Of a DNA stretch of 25,189 bases, positions 19,599-25,189 are shown in pieces. Numbering within the stretch: the stretch's first letter is position 1; the number at the start of each line of letters is the position of its first letter. The stretch is from the IMG/VR virus record IMGVR_UViG_3300013006_000121, positions 1 to 25,189 of that record. One strand, 5' to 3'. The translations under genes and the position numbers were made by a program. Source of the stretch: a virus. Below the pieces are notes generated by a model. The model had not been told where the DNA came from. It did no database searches and was given only the letters and a program-made list of their open reading frames with translations.

Positions 19599-20251
19599 TG
19601 GACATTTTAGAAATGATGAAGTCAAAAGCACATTCTAATGGATATTTTCCAAGTAAACCTGTTGCTCAAGTTCATGAGTTTTATCTCACTGGAACAATTG
19701 AAGAACCTGAGAATTATTTAGAATGGTTTGACACGATTCGTCATGCCGGAGAACATGATCTCGTTAAGATATACATCAATAGTTATGGTGGTGATCTATT
19801 CACTGCAATACAATTTATGCGTGTTTTAGCAGATACTGAAGCTACAGTCGTGTGTTCCGTTGAAGGTGCGTGTATGTCTGCCGCCACAATGATCTTTATG
19901 TGTGCTGATCAATTTGAAGTAACTCCTCACTCAGTGTTTATGTTTCACAATTATTCAGGTGGAGCTATCGGCAAAGGCGGAGAAATGATCGATCAACTAT
20001 TGCATGAACGCAAGTGGTCCGAGCGTCTTATGAACGAAGTTTACAAAGACTTTATGACAGAAGCCGAGATTAAAGCAATGCTTGAGAATAAAGATATGTG
20101 GATGGACGGTGAAGATGTAGTAGTCCGTATGAATACTAAAATTGCTAGACTTCAACAAGCACTTGAGGAAGTTGCTACTCCTCCAAAGAAACGAGTTGCT
20201 AAAAAACCAGTCGTAAAGAAAACACCGATTAAAAGAAAGCCTGTACAATAA
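19598..20251 (+). CDS. ClpP-like serine protease
   Basis: 217 residues. INSYGGDLFTAI supplies the oxyanion region, EGACMSAATMIF carries S94, FMFHNYSGGAIG H117 and ENKDMW D166: the ClpP Ser-His-Asp triad is complete. A lysine/proline-rich tail (196-217) is added to the usual core. Host ClpP needs ClpX/ClpA; a phage ClpP-like subunit could mix with host ones, act alone, or be a head-maturation protease (no head genes are seen near it). It lies 1.5 kb from a tmRNA whose tag ends in LAA. C terminus PVQ is formed by promoter P15. Confidence 0.85.
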   Translation: MDILEMMKSKAHSNGYFPSKPVAQVHEFYLTGTIEEPENYLEWFDTIRHAGEHDLVKIYINSYGGDLFTAIQFMRVLADTEATVVCSVEGACMSAATMIFMCADQFEVTPHSVFMFHNYSGGAIGKGGEMIDQLLHERKWSERLMNEVYKDFMTEAEIKAMLENKDMWMDGEDVVVRMNTKIARLQQALEEVATPPKKRVAKKPVVKKTPIKRKPVQ

Positions 20252-20270
20252 ATCGTACTTATGGTATAAT
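20242..20270 (+). promoter_or_regulatory. Early-type phage promoter P15 (for tRNA)
   Basis: TGTACA (20242-20247), 17-base spacer, TATAAT (20265-20270), TG before the -10; -35 overlaps the stop of the ClpP-like gene. Predicted start falls at 20277, one base before the tRNA. Confidence 0.85.
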
Positions 20271-20277
20271 AAATCAT

Positions 20278-20349
20278 CTGGCGTTAGTACAACGGATAGT
20301 ACAGGGGATTTCTACTCCCTAGATGGCGGTTCGATTCCGTCACGCCGGA
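20278..20349 (+). tRNA. tRNA-Arg (UCU)
   Basis: 72 bases. Acceptor CTGGCGT/ACGCCGG (20278-20284 and 20342-20348), D-stem GTAC/GTAC, anticodon stem GGGGA/TCCCT with loop TTTCTAC (anticodon TCT, reads AGA/AGG), variable AGAT, T-stem GGCGG/CCGTC with loop TTCGATT, discriminator A20349. CCA is not encoded (ACCC follows). AGA is rare in many proteobacteria but used in this AT-rich phage. Confidence 0.9.
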
Positions 20350-20379
20350 CCCTTCAGTCAAAGTCAAGACTCGAACTAT

Positions 20380-20387
20380 TATAAATA
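20380..20387 (+). promoter_or_regulatory. T4-type late promoter match TATAAATA
   Basis: Exact match to the T4 late core, 19 bases before the homing endonuclease ATG, with AGGAG between. Placement fits a late transcript starting near 20394. Confidence 0.6.
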
Positions 20388-20405
20388 GAACATAGGAGAA
20401 AATCT

Positions 20406-21038
20406 ATGTTCTACACAATTTATAAAATTTCAAACAAGATAGATGGCAAGATATACATTGGATCGCATAAGACCAAAAATCTAGATGACAATTACATGGG
20501 TTCAGGCAAGTATCTTAAGTACGCTCAAGAAAAACATGGTATAGAAAACTTTACCAAAGAAATCTTATTTGTATTTGATACTCCTGAAGAAATGTATCTT
20601 AAAGAAAAAGAATTAGTAAATGAAGAATTCATAGTTACACACAATACATATAACTTAAAAATTGGTGGTTTTGGAGGATTTGATTATATAAACTCAAAGG
20701 GATTTATTAGAAATAGCAGTCATTTTGATGTTAATAACATGCAATCTTCTATAGGTGGTCGCAATTCTTTTTTACAAAATAAAGGAATTCATTCTATAGA
20801 ATCTAAAGAAAAAGCTCAACGTAATATAAAAGAACAATTTCCGCTTGGAACTTTTTACGGTAAGACTCATTCTGAAGATGCTAAAAAATCCATTGGACTA
20901 AAAAATAGTAAACATCAAAGTCAAAATAATAGTCAATTGGGAACAATGTGGATTACAAATGATATTGAAACTATTAAAATAAAAAATACTTCACCTATAC
21001 CTGACGGGTGGAGAAAAGGCAGAAAATTAATTAACTAA
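20406..21038 (+). CDS. GIY-YIG homing endonuclease
   Basis: 210 residues. The core KISNKIDGKIYIGSHKTKNL contains the Y...YIG pair in the modified form seen in T4 Seg-type enzymes, then NYMGSGKYLKYAQEKHG, FTKEILFVFDTPEEM and a Glu (KEKELVNEEF). The long second half has repeated Asn/Ser-rich DNA-contact segments (GKTHSEDAKKSIGLKNSK). It would cut a related genome lacking the gene, spreading itself. It lies right after a tRNA, a usual homing-gene site, and has a late-type promoter. AT-richer than neighbours. Confidence 0.88.
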   Translation: MFYTIYKISNKIDGKIYIGSHKTKNLDDNYMGSGKYLKYAQEKHGIENFTKEILFVFDTPEEMYLKEKELVNEEFIVTHNTYNLKIGGFGGFDYINSKGFIRNSSHFDVNNMQSSIGGRNSFLQNKGIHSIESKEKAQRNIKEQFPLGTFYGKTHSEDAKKSIGLKNSKHQSQNNSQLGTMWITNDIETIKIKNTSPIPDGWRKGRKLIN

Positions 21039-21051
21039 TTAGGAATATATT

Positions 21052-21264
21052 ATGGCATATATAAGTGTTGATATCGAACTAGAAGAATTTGATGATGATG
21101 AACTCATTAAAGAAGTCAAATCCCGTGGCTTTCAAGTCGTTGAAGACAACTCTACAAGCATTGACGAAGACCTTGAACAGATCTACCTTCTACGCAGGCG
21201 CGGCCTCCCGTATGATCACCTGATGGACGCCTACATCTATAAAGTGTTAGGCAAAGTCATTTAA
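21052..21264 (+). CDS. Conserved acidic phage protein, 70 aa
   Basis: Starts at ATG 21052 after TAGGAATAT. The first part is very acidic (ISVDIELEEFDDDELIKEVK) and the second helical (LRRRGLPYDHLMDAYIYKVLG). This acidic-then-helical type is frequent in phages near replication genes. Function unknown. Confidence 0.7.
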   Translation: MAYISVDIELEEFDDDELIKEVKSRGFQVVEDNSTSIDEDLEQIYLLRRRGLPYDHLMDAYIYKVLGKVI

Positions 21265-21267
21265 ACC

Positions 21268-21296
21268 TGTACATTAAATCACACTTGTGGTATAAT
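21268..21296 (+). promoter_or_regulatory. Early-type phage promoter P16
   Basis: TGTACA (21268-21273), 17-base spacer, TATAAT (21291-21296), TG before the -10. Six bases before ATG 21303: leaderless. Confidence 0.85.
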
Positions 21297-21302
21297 AGGT
21301 CT

Positions 21303-21527
21303 ATGGCAAATATACACTTCCAACAAAAAATCGCTTCCGACGAACTTCGGGATACCATCTTCTTTGTTACCGGCAATCGAGCAGGCAAAGAAAAAGCCAA
21401 AGACTTTCTTACACTTCGAGTTCCAAACCTTGAAGTTAAGATTGCTAACTTTAAAAACATTACTGTAAATGGCGACAAGTGCCGTTCAGTCTATGAGGCA
21501 AAACTTGTCATCATGGAAATGCTATGA
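21303..21527 (+). CDS. Hypothetical protein, 74 aa, probably leaderless
   Basis: ATG 21303 at the predicted P16 transcript start; upstream in-frame codons would lie in the promoter. Contains QQKIASDELRDTIFFVTG and ANFKNITVNGDKC; probably a small alpha/beta protein. Coupled by ATGA to the next gene. No family recognised. Confidence 0.65.
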   Translation: MANIHFQQKIASDELRDTIFFVTGNRAGKEKAKDFLTLRVPNLEVKIANFKNITVNGDKCRSVYEAKLVIMEML

Positions 21528-21865
21528 TCTATACATCAATTCCAAAACGAAAACCAAAGAAACTTAATGCTGCACAACGTCAGTTGCAAGCAGAGTGGGA
21601 AGACATTAAGAAAAAGCATGCTCCTAAGAAAGCATTAATGCGCGCTGATACTTCTTTTAGTTACTCACTGCCTCCACCTCCCGGTCGTTCTACTTCTCAT
21701 CATATTCCTAGTCGCAGCACTGGTGAAGGTATTGCGTCATCTAAACCAACTATGCAATATACTGGTGATAAGATGCTTGGTATTGGCACACTACATAAAT
21801 CTAATGCGGTGCCAGTCTTCAGCAATAACGAAGCAAAAGAAATGGCGCGCATGCGCCGTGGTTGA
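21524..21865 (+). CDS. Conserved phage protein, 113 aa
   Basis: Basic N terminus (PKRKPKKLNAAQRQLQAEWE) and a Pro/Ser-rich middle (YSLPPPPGRSTSHHIPSRS) precede MQYTGDKMLGIGTLHKSNAV and a helical end. The last part is a segment I recognise in proteins of many tailed phages near gp33/32. Its extended, low-complexity middle suggests a linker or an RNA-polymerase-binding role; not established. Confidence 0.7.
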   Translation: MIYTSIPKRKPKKLNAAQRQLQAEWEDIKKKHAPKKALMRADTSFSYSLPPPPGRSTSHHIPSRSTGEGIASSKPTMQYTGDKMLGIGTLHKSNAVPVFSNNEAKEMARMRRG

Positions 21866-21866
21866 T

Positions 21867-21895
21867 TGTACATTTAATCCTAACTATAATATAAT
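21867..21895 (+). promoter_or_regulatory. Early-type phage promoter P17
   Basis: TGTACA (21867-21872), 17-base spacer, TATAAT (21890-21895); no TG before the -10, but a second TATAAT overlaps at 21885-21890. Five bases before ATG 21901: leaderless. Confidence 0.8.
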
Positions 21896-21900
21896 ACAGT

Positions 21901-22167
21901 ATGAACCGCAAACAAATTGAATCTAATCTTTCAGAAGCTTATCTATACAACCAACCACAAAAGATTGAAGAAATCTACATGGAGTTGATTAACACTAAGG
22001 GAAAGCTTGATCGATGGTTTACAAAATACATCGACATGTTTGATGAAAAAATGAATTCACTTCCCACTAGTCATCCTATTTGGAAACTGTATAACACAAA
22101 GTTTGATCAGTATAGTGACATCAACCAAACTATTAAGACTGCCGAATACTACATGAAGAAAGCTTAA
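21901..22167 (+). CDS. Hypothetical helical protein, 88 aa
   Basis: ATG 21901 at the start of the P17 transcript. Helical and Tyr-rich (LSEAYLYNQPQKIEEIYMEL; KYIDMFDEKMNSLP). It opens the block that leads to genes 33, 59 and 32. No recognised family; possibly a small replication/transcription accessory. Confidence 0.65.
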   Translation: MNRKQIESNLSEAYLYNQPQKIEEIYMELINTKGKLDRWFTKYIDMFDEKMNSLPTSHPIWKLYNTKFDQYSDINQTIKTAEYYMKKA

Positions 22168-22168
22168 T

Positions 22169-22384
22169 ATGTTCAAAGGTGCATCTGCATTTTCTCTTCA
22201 CATTGAAGAGATTGTAAAAAAGTCTAGAGTATCACACATGGACGCTGTCCTAAAATATTGTGCTGATAATTTTCTAGAACCAGACGACATTAAAAGTCTC
22301 GTAAATAAACCACTCAAAGATAAGATTGAACGCGATATGCGTGAAGCTAATCTTCTTCCTAAACAAGCAATGTTGGACGTATAA
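22169..22384 (+). CDS. 33: gp33-like late transcription co-activator
   Basis: 71 residues. Pattern IEEIVKKSRVSHMDAVLKYC, then FLEPDDIKSLVNKPLKDKI and EANLLPKQA follows T4 gp33 C-terminal half (MSYLEATTAFLEENSI...IIEKIQSEAIDENLL) in order and spacing. In T4, gp33 binds the RNA-polymerase beta-flap and the gp45 clamp to activate late promoters with gp55. It is shorter than T4 gp33 (112 residues), which lacks the N-terminal part here. Gene order 33-59-32 agrees with T4. Presence of gp33 predicts TATAAATA promoters, and matches are seen at 18959 and 20380. Confidence 0.75.
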   Translation: MFKGASAFSLHIEEIVKKSRVSHMDAVLKYCADNFLEPDDIKSLVNKPLKDKIERDMREANLLPKQAMLDV

Positions 22385-22656
22385 TGAGCACTGAACAAGA
22401 CAAACTTAAGCATAGTAAACGCATTCATCAAGATGAAGTTAAGATTGCGAAGAATGTAAGTGTTGCTAAAGCGTATGGAATTCCAGTAAAGAATGGTGAG
22501 GAACATCGTTTGCATAAAGTCAATGGAATTACATGTGGTAACCCAAAGTGTATCATGTGTATGAATCCACGCAAATCATTTAAAGAACTTACTATGCAAG
22601 AGAAGAAATTTATTCAAACGGAAAAATGGAATGAAGACACCGAACCCAACCTGTGA
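22384..22656 (+). CDS. Conserved phage protein with CxxC, 90 aa
   Basis: ATG overlaps the gp33 stop (TAATG). Basic N terminus, then VAKAYGIPVKNGEEHRLHKV and CGNPKCIMCMNPRKSFKELT with Cys at three close positions that could bind zinc. This Cys/NPRK segment is a motif I recognise in proteins of large phages near genes 33 and 59. Function unknown; overlaps the next gene by 26 bases. Confidence 0.7.
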   Translation: MSTEQDKLKHSKRIHQDEVKIAKNVSVAKAYGIPVKNGEEHRLHKVNGITCGNPKCIMCMNPRKSFKELTMQEKKFIQTEKWNEDTEPNL

Positions 22657-22849
22657 ACTTGATTGTAGATTCACCACCTCTTTTGGTATGACTACCGCTA
22701 TGTATTATACTCCAGTCTACGATAAGCATGGAGTGAATGTGAATCCAGATATGAACATTACTTCAACGACTGTCAATTGTTTAGTTTGCGGTAAGTCATG
22801 GAATAGTTCTACTCAAAATGGTGTAACAACCTTTAATGAAATATTGTGA
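22631..22849 (+). CDS. Small putative zinc-binding phage protein, 72 aa
   Basis: ATG 22631 in the end of the upstream gene. CELDC near the N terminus and CLVCGKSW near the C terminus provide four Cys in two pairs (C8, C12, C50, C53), spaced as in a zinc ribbon. The PNPTCELDCRFTTSFGMTTA start is common in phages. Function unknown. Confidence 0.7.
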   Translation: MKTPNPTCELDCRFTTSFGMTTAMYYTPVYDKHGVNVNPDMNITSTTVNCLVCGKSWNSSTQNGVTTFNEIL

Positions 22850-23448
22850 TTGAAGCTTTCGCAACATATAAATACTTCATGGCAATTAAGTTGCATTTCA
22901 CAACTGATCGTTATGATGTATTTCAAGCAAATGGAAAAGTATCTGGATCGCGTACTGCATTTGAAAAGCGCAACGATAGATTCTTATTTGACAAGATTGG
23001 ACGTAAGTTCGATCAACCGCGTGATCTAATTGATTACTTTGTCGCTAATTTTGCTTATGGTAACAAGAGTGTAATCTATTCAAGTGAATCGACAGACTAT
23101 CATGAAGTGTGGACTAAACGAAAAGAATCGCGTACTCATATGTTTAAGACGCAAATGTCTGGCATTCAACAGCATTTAGAAAAGAATAATCTCAAGTATG
23201 AAGATTTATTTCGTATAGATAATAATGTACCAGAACTTTTGAGTTTATATGTCGGTGGACATGTACATTTAGAAACTATGGTTATCTTAGACGAATTTGA
23301 AAACTTTCTCCCGCAATGGGAACCACTCGTTATGCTTTGGGGCGATCAACTCCGTATCATTAATAAGACAAAAAAGTTTGTCAAGTTCGATAAAACTAAG
23401 ATACAATTAATCTATCAACAATATAAAGAATCATTTGCAGAACTTTAA
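22846..23448 (+). CDS. 59: gp59-like helicase loader
   Basis: 200 residues, starting at GTG 22846 that overlaps the previous stop. Segments ATYKYFMAIKLHFTTDRYDV, FEKRNDRFLFDKIGRKF, YFVANFAYGN and GGHVHLETMVILDEFENFL follow T4 gp59 in order (YKLYLMIKQHM...DVIKY, YQKRRDKYFFQKLS, FISNLVANQ, ISFETFILLDSF). T4 gp59 loads gp41 helicase on forked DNA coated by gp32 and helps start replication forks. Gene sits next to 32 as in T4. TATAAATA at 22867 lies inside the gene. Confidence 0.85.
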   Translation: MIEAFATYKYFMAIKLHFTTDRYDVFQANGKVSGSRTAFEKRNDRFLFDKIGRKFDQPRDLIDYFVANFAYGNKSVIYSSESTDYHEVWTKRKESRTHMFKTQMSGIQQHLEKNNLKYEDLFRIDNNVPELLSLYVGGHVHLETMVILDEFENFLPQWEPLVMLWGDQLRIINKTKKFVKFDKTKIQLIYQQYKESFAEL

Positions 23449-23449
23449 C

Positions 23450-23653
23450 ATGGGCCGTACACTACAAAATTATGATGATCGTGATGATGATCGTCGAGCA
23501 GTAAAAAATAAATTTACTAAACCAGCAAAACATACAAGAAATATCCCTGGAAGTGGGATGCGCGTTATAAATAAATGGTCAGAGGAATTAGATGACTTAG
23601 ACATCGATGATGACTTTGACAATAACGCAAAATACTTCGCAAATCGTAAATAA
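23450..23653 (+). CDS. Conserved small phage protein near gene 32, 67 aa
   Basis: ATG 23450 one base after the gp59 stop. Charged DDRDDDRR and KNKFTKPAKHTRN then a short RVINKWSEELDDLDIDDD acidic part. The acidic tail resembles the gp32 C-terminal domain, so it may compete for or mimic it, which is only a guess. Contains TATAAATA at 23566, a possible late start for gene 32. Confidence 0.65.
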   Translation: MGRTLQNYDDRDDDRRAVKNKFTKPAKHTRNIPGSGMRVINKWSEELDDLDIDDDFDNNAKYFANRK

Positions 23654-23673
23654 ATCGTACATAAGGAAATATA

Positions 23674-24591
23674 ATGGACATCAATACACTTCGCAAAATG
23701 CGCAATACAGACTTCGGTAAAATCTCTACTGAGTTCAACAAGATCGCTAATCCTCAAAGCGAATCAAAGTCTTATCAAGACGACCGCTTCTGGAAACTAG
23801 AAGCGGACAAAGCCGGTAATGCTACCGCAACTATTCGATTCCTCCCACGTGCTGAAGGCGACGAACTCCCTTGGGTTCGAGTGTTCAACCACGGGTTTCA
23901 AGGACCTACTGGTAAGTGGTATATCGAAAACTCTCTTACGACAATTGGCGAGAACGATCCAGTTGGCGAGTTGAATTCTCGTCTATGGAATACTGGCAAT
24001 GATGCTGATAAAGAAGTCGCTCGTAAACAAAAGCGTCGTCTACAGTATATTGCTAACGTATTAGTCGTATCCGATCCTAAGCATCCAGAGAATGAAGGAC
24101 AAGTTCGCTTGTTTAAATTCGGTAAGAAAATCTTTGACAAGATCATGGATAAAGCACGTCCTACCTTTGAGGACGAAACTCCAGTCAACGTGTTTGACTT
24201 GTGGGAAGGCGCTGATTTTAAACTTCGTCAACGTAAAGTTGAAGGTTATCCTAACTACGATCAGTCAGTGTTCATGGCACCAGCTCCAGTTGCTGAAGAC
24301 GAAGATGCTATTCTTACTATCGTAAACTCTCAACATAAGTTGGCTGAGTTTATTGATAAGAAGAACTTTAAGACCTATGAAGAACTATCGCGCAAGTTAG
24401 TGTCTGTTTTAAATAGTGAAATGACTACTCCAACTGCAGCTAGCATGGGATCAACTGAGGATGAAGACGATGGTTATACACCACCAGTTCGTCAAACTGC
24501 AAAACCTGCAGTGAAGATCTCTAAGCCATCCGATGATGGTGACGACGACGAAGCAATGAGTTACTTCAAGAAGATCGCACAGGAAGATTAA
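23674..24591 (+). CDS. 32: gp32 single-stranded DNA-binding protein
   Basis: 305 residues. Basic N terminus LRKMRN (cooperativity), VFNHGFQGPTGKWYIENS and ENDPVGELNSRLWN of the core, then LFKFGKKIFDKIM and FDLWEGADFKLRQRKVEGYPNYDQS of the DNA-binding cleft, and an acidic tail (DDGDDDEAMSYFKKI) that binds partner proteins. Ordered as T4 gp32. Unusual: the protein has no Cys at all, so the zinc cluster of T4 gp32 (His64, Cys77, Cys87, Cys90) is absent; S87 stands where Cys77 would be. It coats single strands in replication and repair and brings gp59. Ribosome site AAGGA. Confidence 0.93.
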   Translation: MDINTLRKMRNTDFGKISTEFNKIANPQSESKSYQDDRFWKLEADKAGNATATIRFLPRAEGDELPWVRVFNHGFQGPTGKWYIENSLTTIGENDPVGELNSRLWNTGNDADKEVARKQKRRLQYIANVLVVSDPKHPENEGQVRLFKFGKKIFDKIMDKARPTFEDETPVNVFDLWEGADFKLRQRKVEGYPNYDQSVFMAPAPVAEDEDAILTIVNSQHKLAEFIDKKNFKTYEELSRKLVSVLNSEMTTPTAASMGSTEDEDDGYTPPVRQTAKPAVKISKPSDDGDDDEAMSYFKKIAQED

Positions 24592-24594
24592 ACT

Positions 24595-24639
24595 TCCTCG
24601 TAAGTGAGGATAGTTAGGGAGGCTTCGGCCTCCCTTTTT
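24595..24639 (+). terminator. Strong terminator after gene 32
   Basis: A small hairpin TCCTC/GAGGA (24595-24599, 24606-24610) precedes GGGAGGC (24617-24623), TTCG loop, GCCTCCC (24628-24634) and five Ts: a classic strong rho-independent terminator. It separates the + block from the opposing - gene. Confidence 0.9.
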
Positions 24640-24640
24640 G

Positions 24641-25189
24641 TTACATTACTACAGAGTGTCTAGCCATATATCGATTAAGCCCAGAATCATCATTGCGAAT
24701 AGGAGTTGGCATAGTGATATTCTGCTTAGATGTACTGTTATTAGTCGTCGGAGCGCTGACAATGATTGGAGCAGTTGACGCTGGTTTGCCAGCAGTTTCT
24801 ACGTTTGAAGCTGATTTATTGTATACAGCTTTGCCAGTAGAAACAGGTGGCTTTTCAACTTTAACTAGATCAACTGCTTTTGCAAATCCAGTATCAACTT
24901 TTAGTTTTTCGAAAAACCCAAGTTTCTGATAAGCTTCATCTTCTTTAATAATTTCTTTGATTTTATCAGAGCCTGCGCCTGCAGCAGATGCTTTCTTAAT
25001 TTGATTAAATCCACCTTTTGTTAATGGCGCGTCATACTTAAGATTATTTAGATCATCTTCATTCGTATAAGATGCTTTGCCAGTTTTAGGATCAAACTTA
25101 GCCATAGTAGTACTATATTTCGTACTAACTTTCCCATCTTTATCTATAGATTCTTTTGATTCCTTATTTAAAACTCTAGTTTTATCGTC
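24641..25189 (-). CDS. C-terminal part of a probable virion protein
   Basis: Read on the - strand, an open frame enters from the right edge and stops at TAA 24643-24641; at least 182 residues. The early part has KDGKVSTKYSTT and KFDPKTGKASYTNEDD, then KIKEIIKEDEAYQKLGFFEK, and a low-complexity end rich in Ser, Thr, Asn and Ala that finishes IRNDDSGLNRYMARHSVVM. Such a flexible end is common in tape-measure and tail lysozyme-type proteins. It converges on gene 32. Only this C-terminal part can be seen; the ATG at 25105 is internal. Confidence 0.6.
   Translation of the reverse strand, partial: DDKTRVLNKESKESIDKDGKVSTKYSTTMAKFDPKTGKASYTNEDDLNNLKYDAPLTKGGFNQIKKASAAGAGSDKIKEIIKEDEAYQKLGFFEKLKVDTGFAKAVDLVKVEKPPVSTGKAVYNKSASNVETAGKPASTAPIIVSAPTTNNSTSKQNITMPTPIRNDDSGLNRYMARHSVVM

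Noticed and set aside
22867-22874. TATAAATA inside gene 59
   Set aside because: Lies in the first codons of gene 59 and would not serve a complete gene start; kept only as a note.
1-25189. CRISPR array, insertion sequence, integrase or attachment site
   Set aside because: No regularly spaced repeats, transposase, integrase or lysogeny genes were seen; the repeated elements are promoters and one duplicated hairpin.

Overview
This window is part of the genome of a lytic, tailed double-stranded DNA phage of the broad T4-like myovirus group, probably infecting a Gram-negative proteobacterium. The main evidence is the gene order 33 - 59 - 32 at the right end (late-transcription co-activator, helicase loader, single-stranded-DNA-binding protein), together with DexA-like exonuclease, PhoH, RNA ligase, GH19 endolysin, a GIY-YIG homing endonuclease and many small, tightly overlapping genes. 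All genes are on the + strand except a partial gene at the right edge. The host group is an inference: an LpxH-like lipid A phosphatase and a secreted barrel-like protein point to an outer membrane, and a 10-residue tmRNA tag on a two-piece tmRNA would suit the betaproteobacterial lineage known to have such tmRNAs.

Layout. 1-6100: promoter-dense early-type region of about 26 small genes, mostly unknown, with one AAA+ ATPase and one DEDDh exonuclease. 6100-13000: RNA ligase, DexA-like exonuclease, phosphoesterase, deoxynucleotidase-like HAD enzyme and conserved phage genes of unknown role. 13000-17740: PhoH, endolysin, LpxH-like phosphatase, glycosyltransferase, PD-(D/E)XK nuclease, acetyltransferase. 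17741-18500: a tmRNA gene in circularly permuted (two-piece) order with a protein gene inside its spacer, followed by a hairpin/T-tract element that recurs exactly 308 bases downstream. 18500-20350: secreted barrel-like protein, SleB-like hydrolase, ClpP-like protease and tRNA-Arg(UCU). 20400-24640: homing endonuclease and the 33/59/32 replication-transcription block, closed by a strong terminator. 24641-25189: minus-strand gene resembling a virion protein.

Seventeen near-identical promoters (TGTACA, exactly 17 bases, TATAAT, usually with TG one base before the -10) drive short gene blocks. Several put the start codon, or the tRNA 5' end, at the predicted transcription start, implying leaderless mRNAs. 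Four lie inside the 3' end of the preceding gene.

The most unusual item is the permuted tmRNA. The 3' tRNA-like half with encoded CCA (17801-17838) comes before the 5' half (from 18013), which carries a tag reading frame for ANDSQFALAA. The two halves form a 7-bp acceptor stem with the G3-U70 wobble that defines alanine charging. A ClpP-like protease lies 1.5 kb downstream, so the phage may carry both a degradation tag and a protease subunit.
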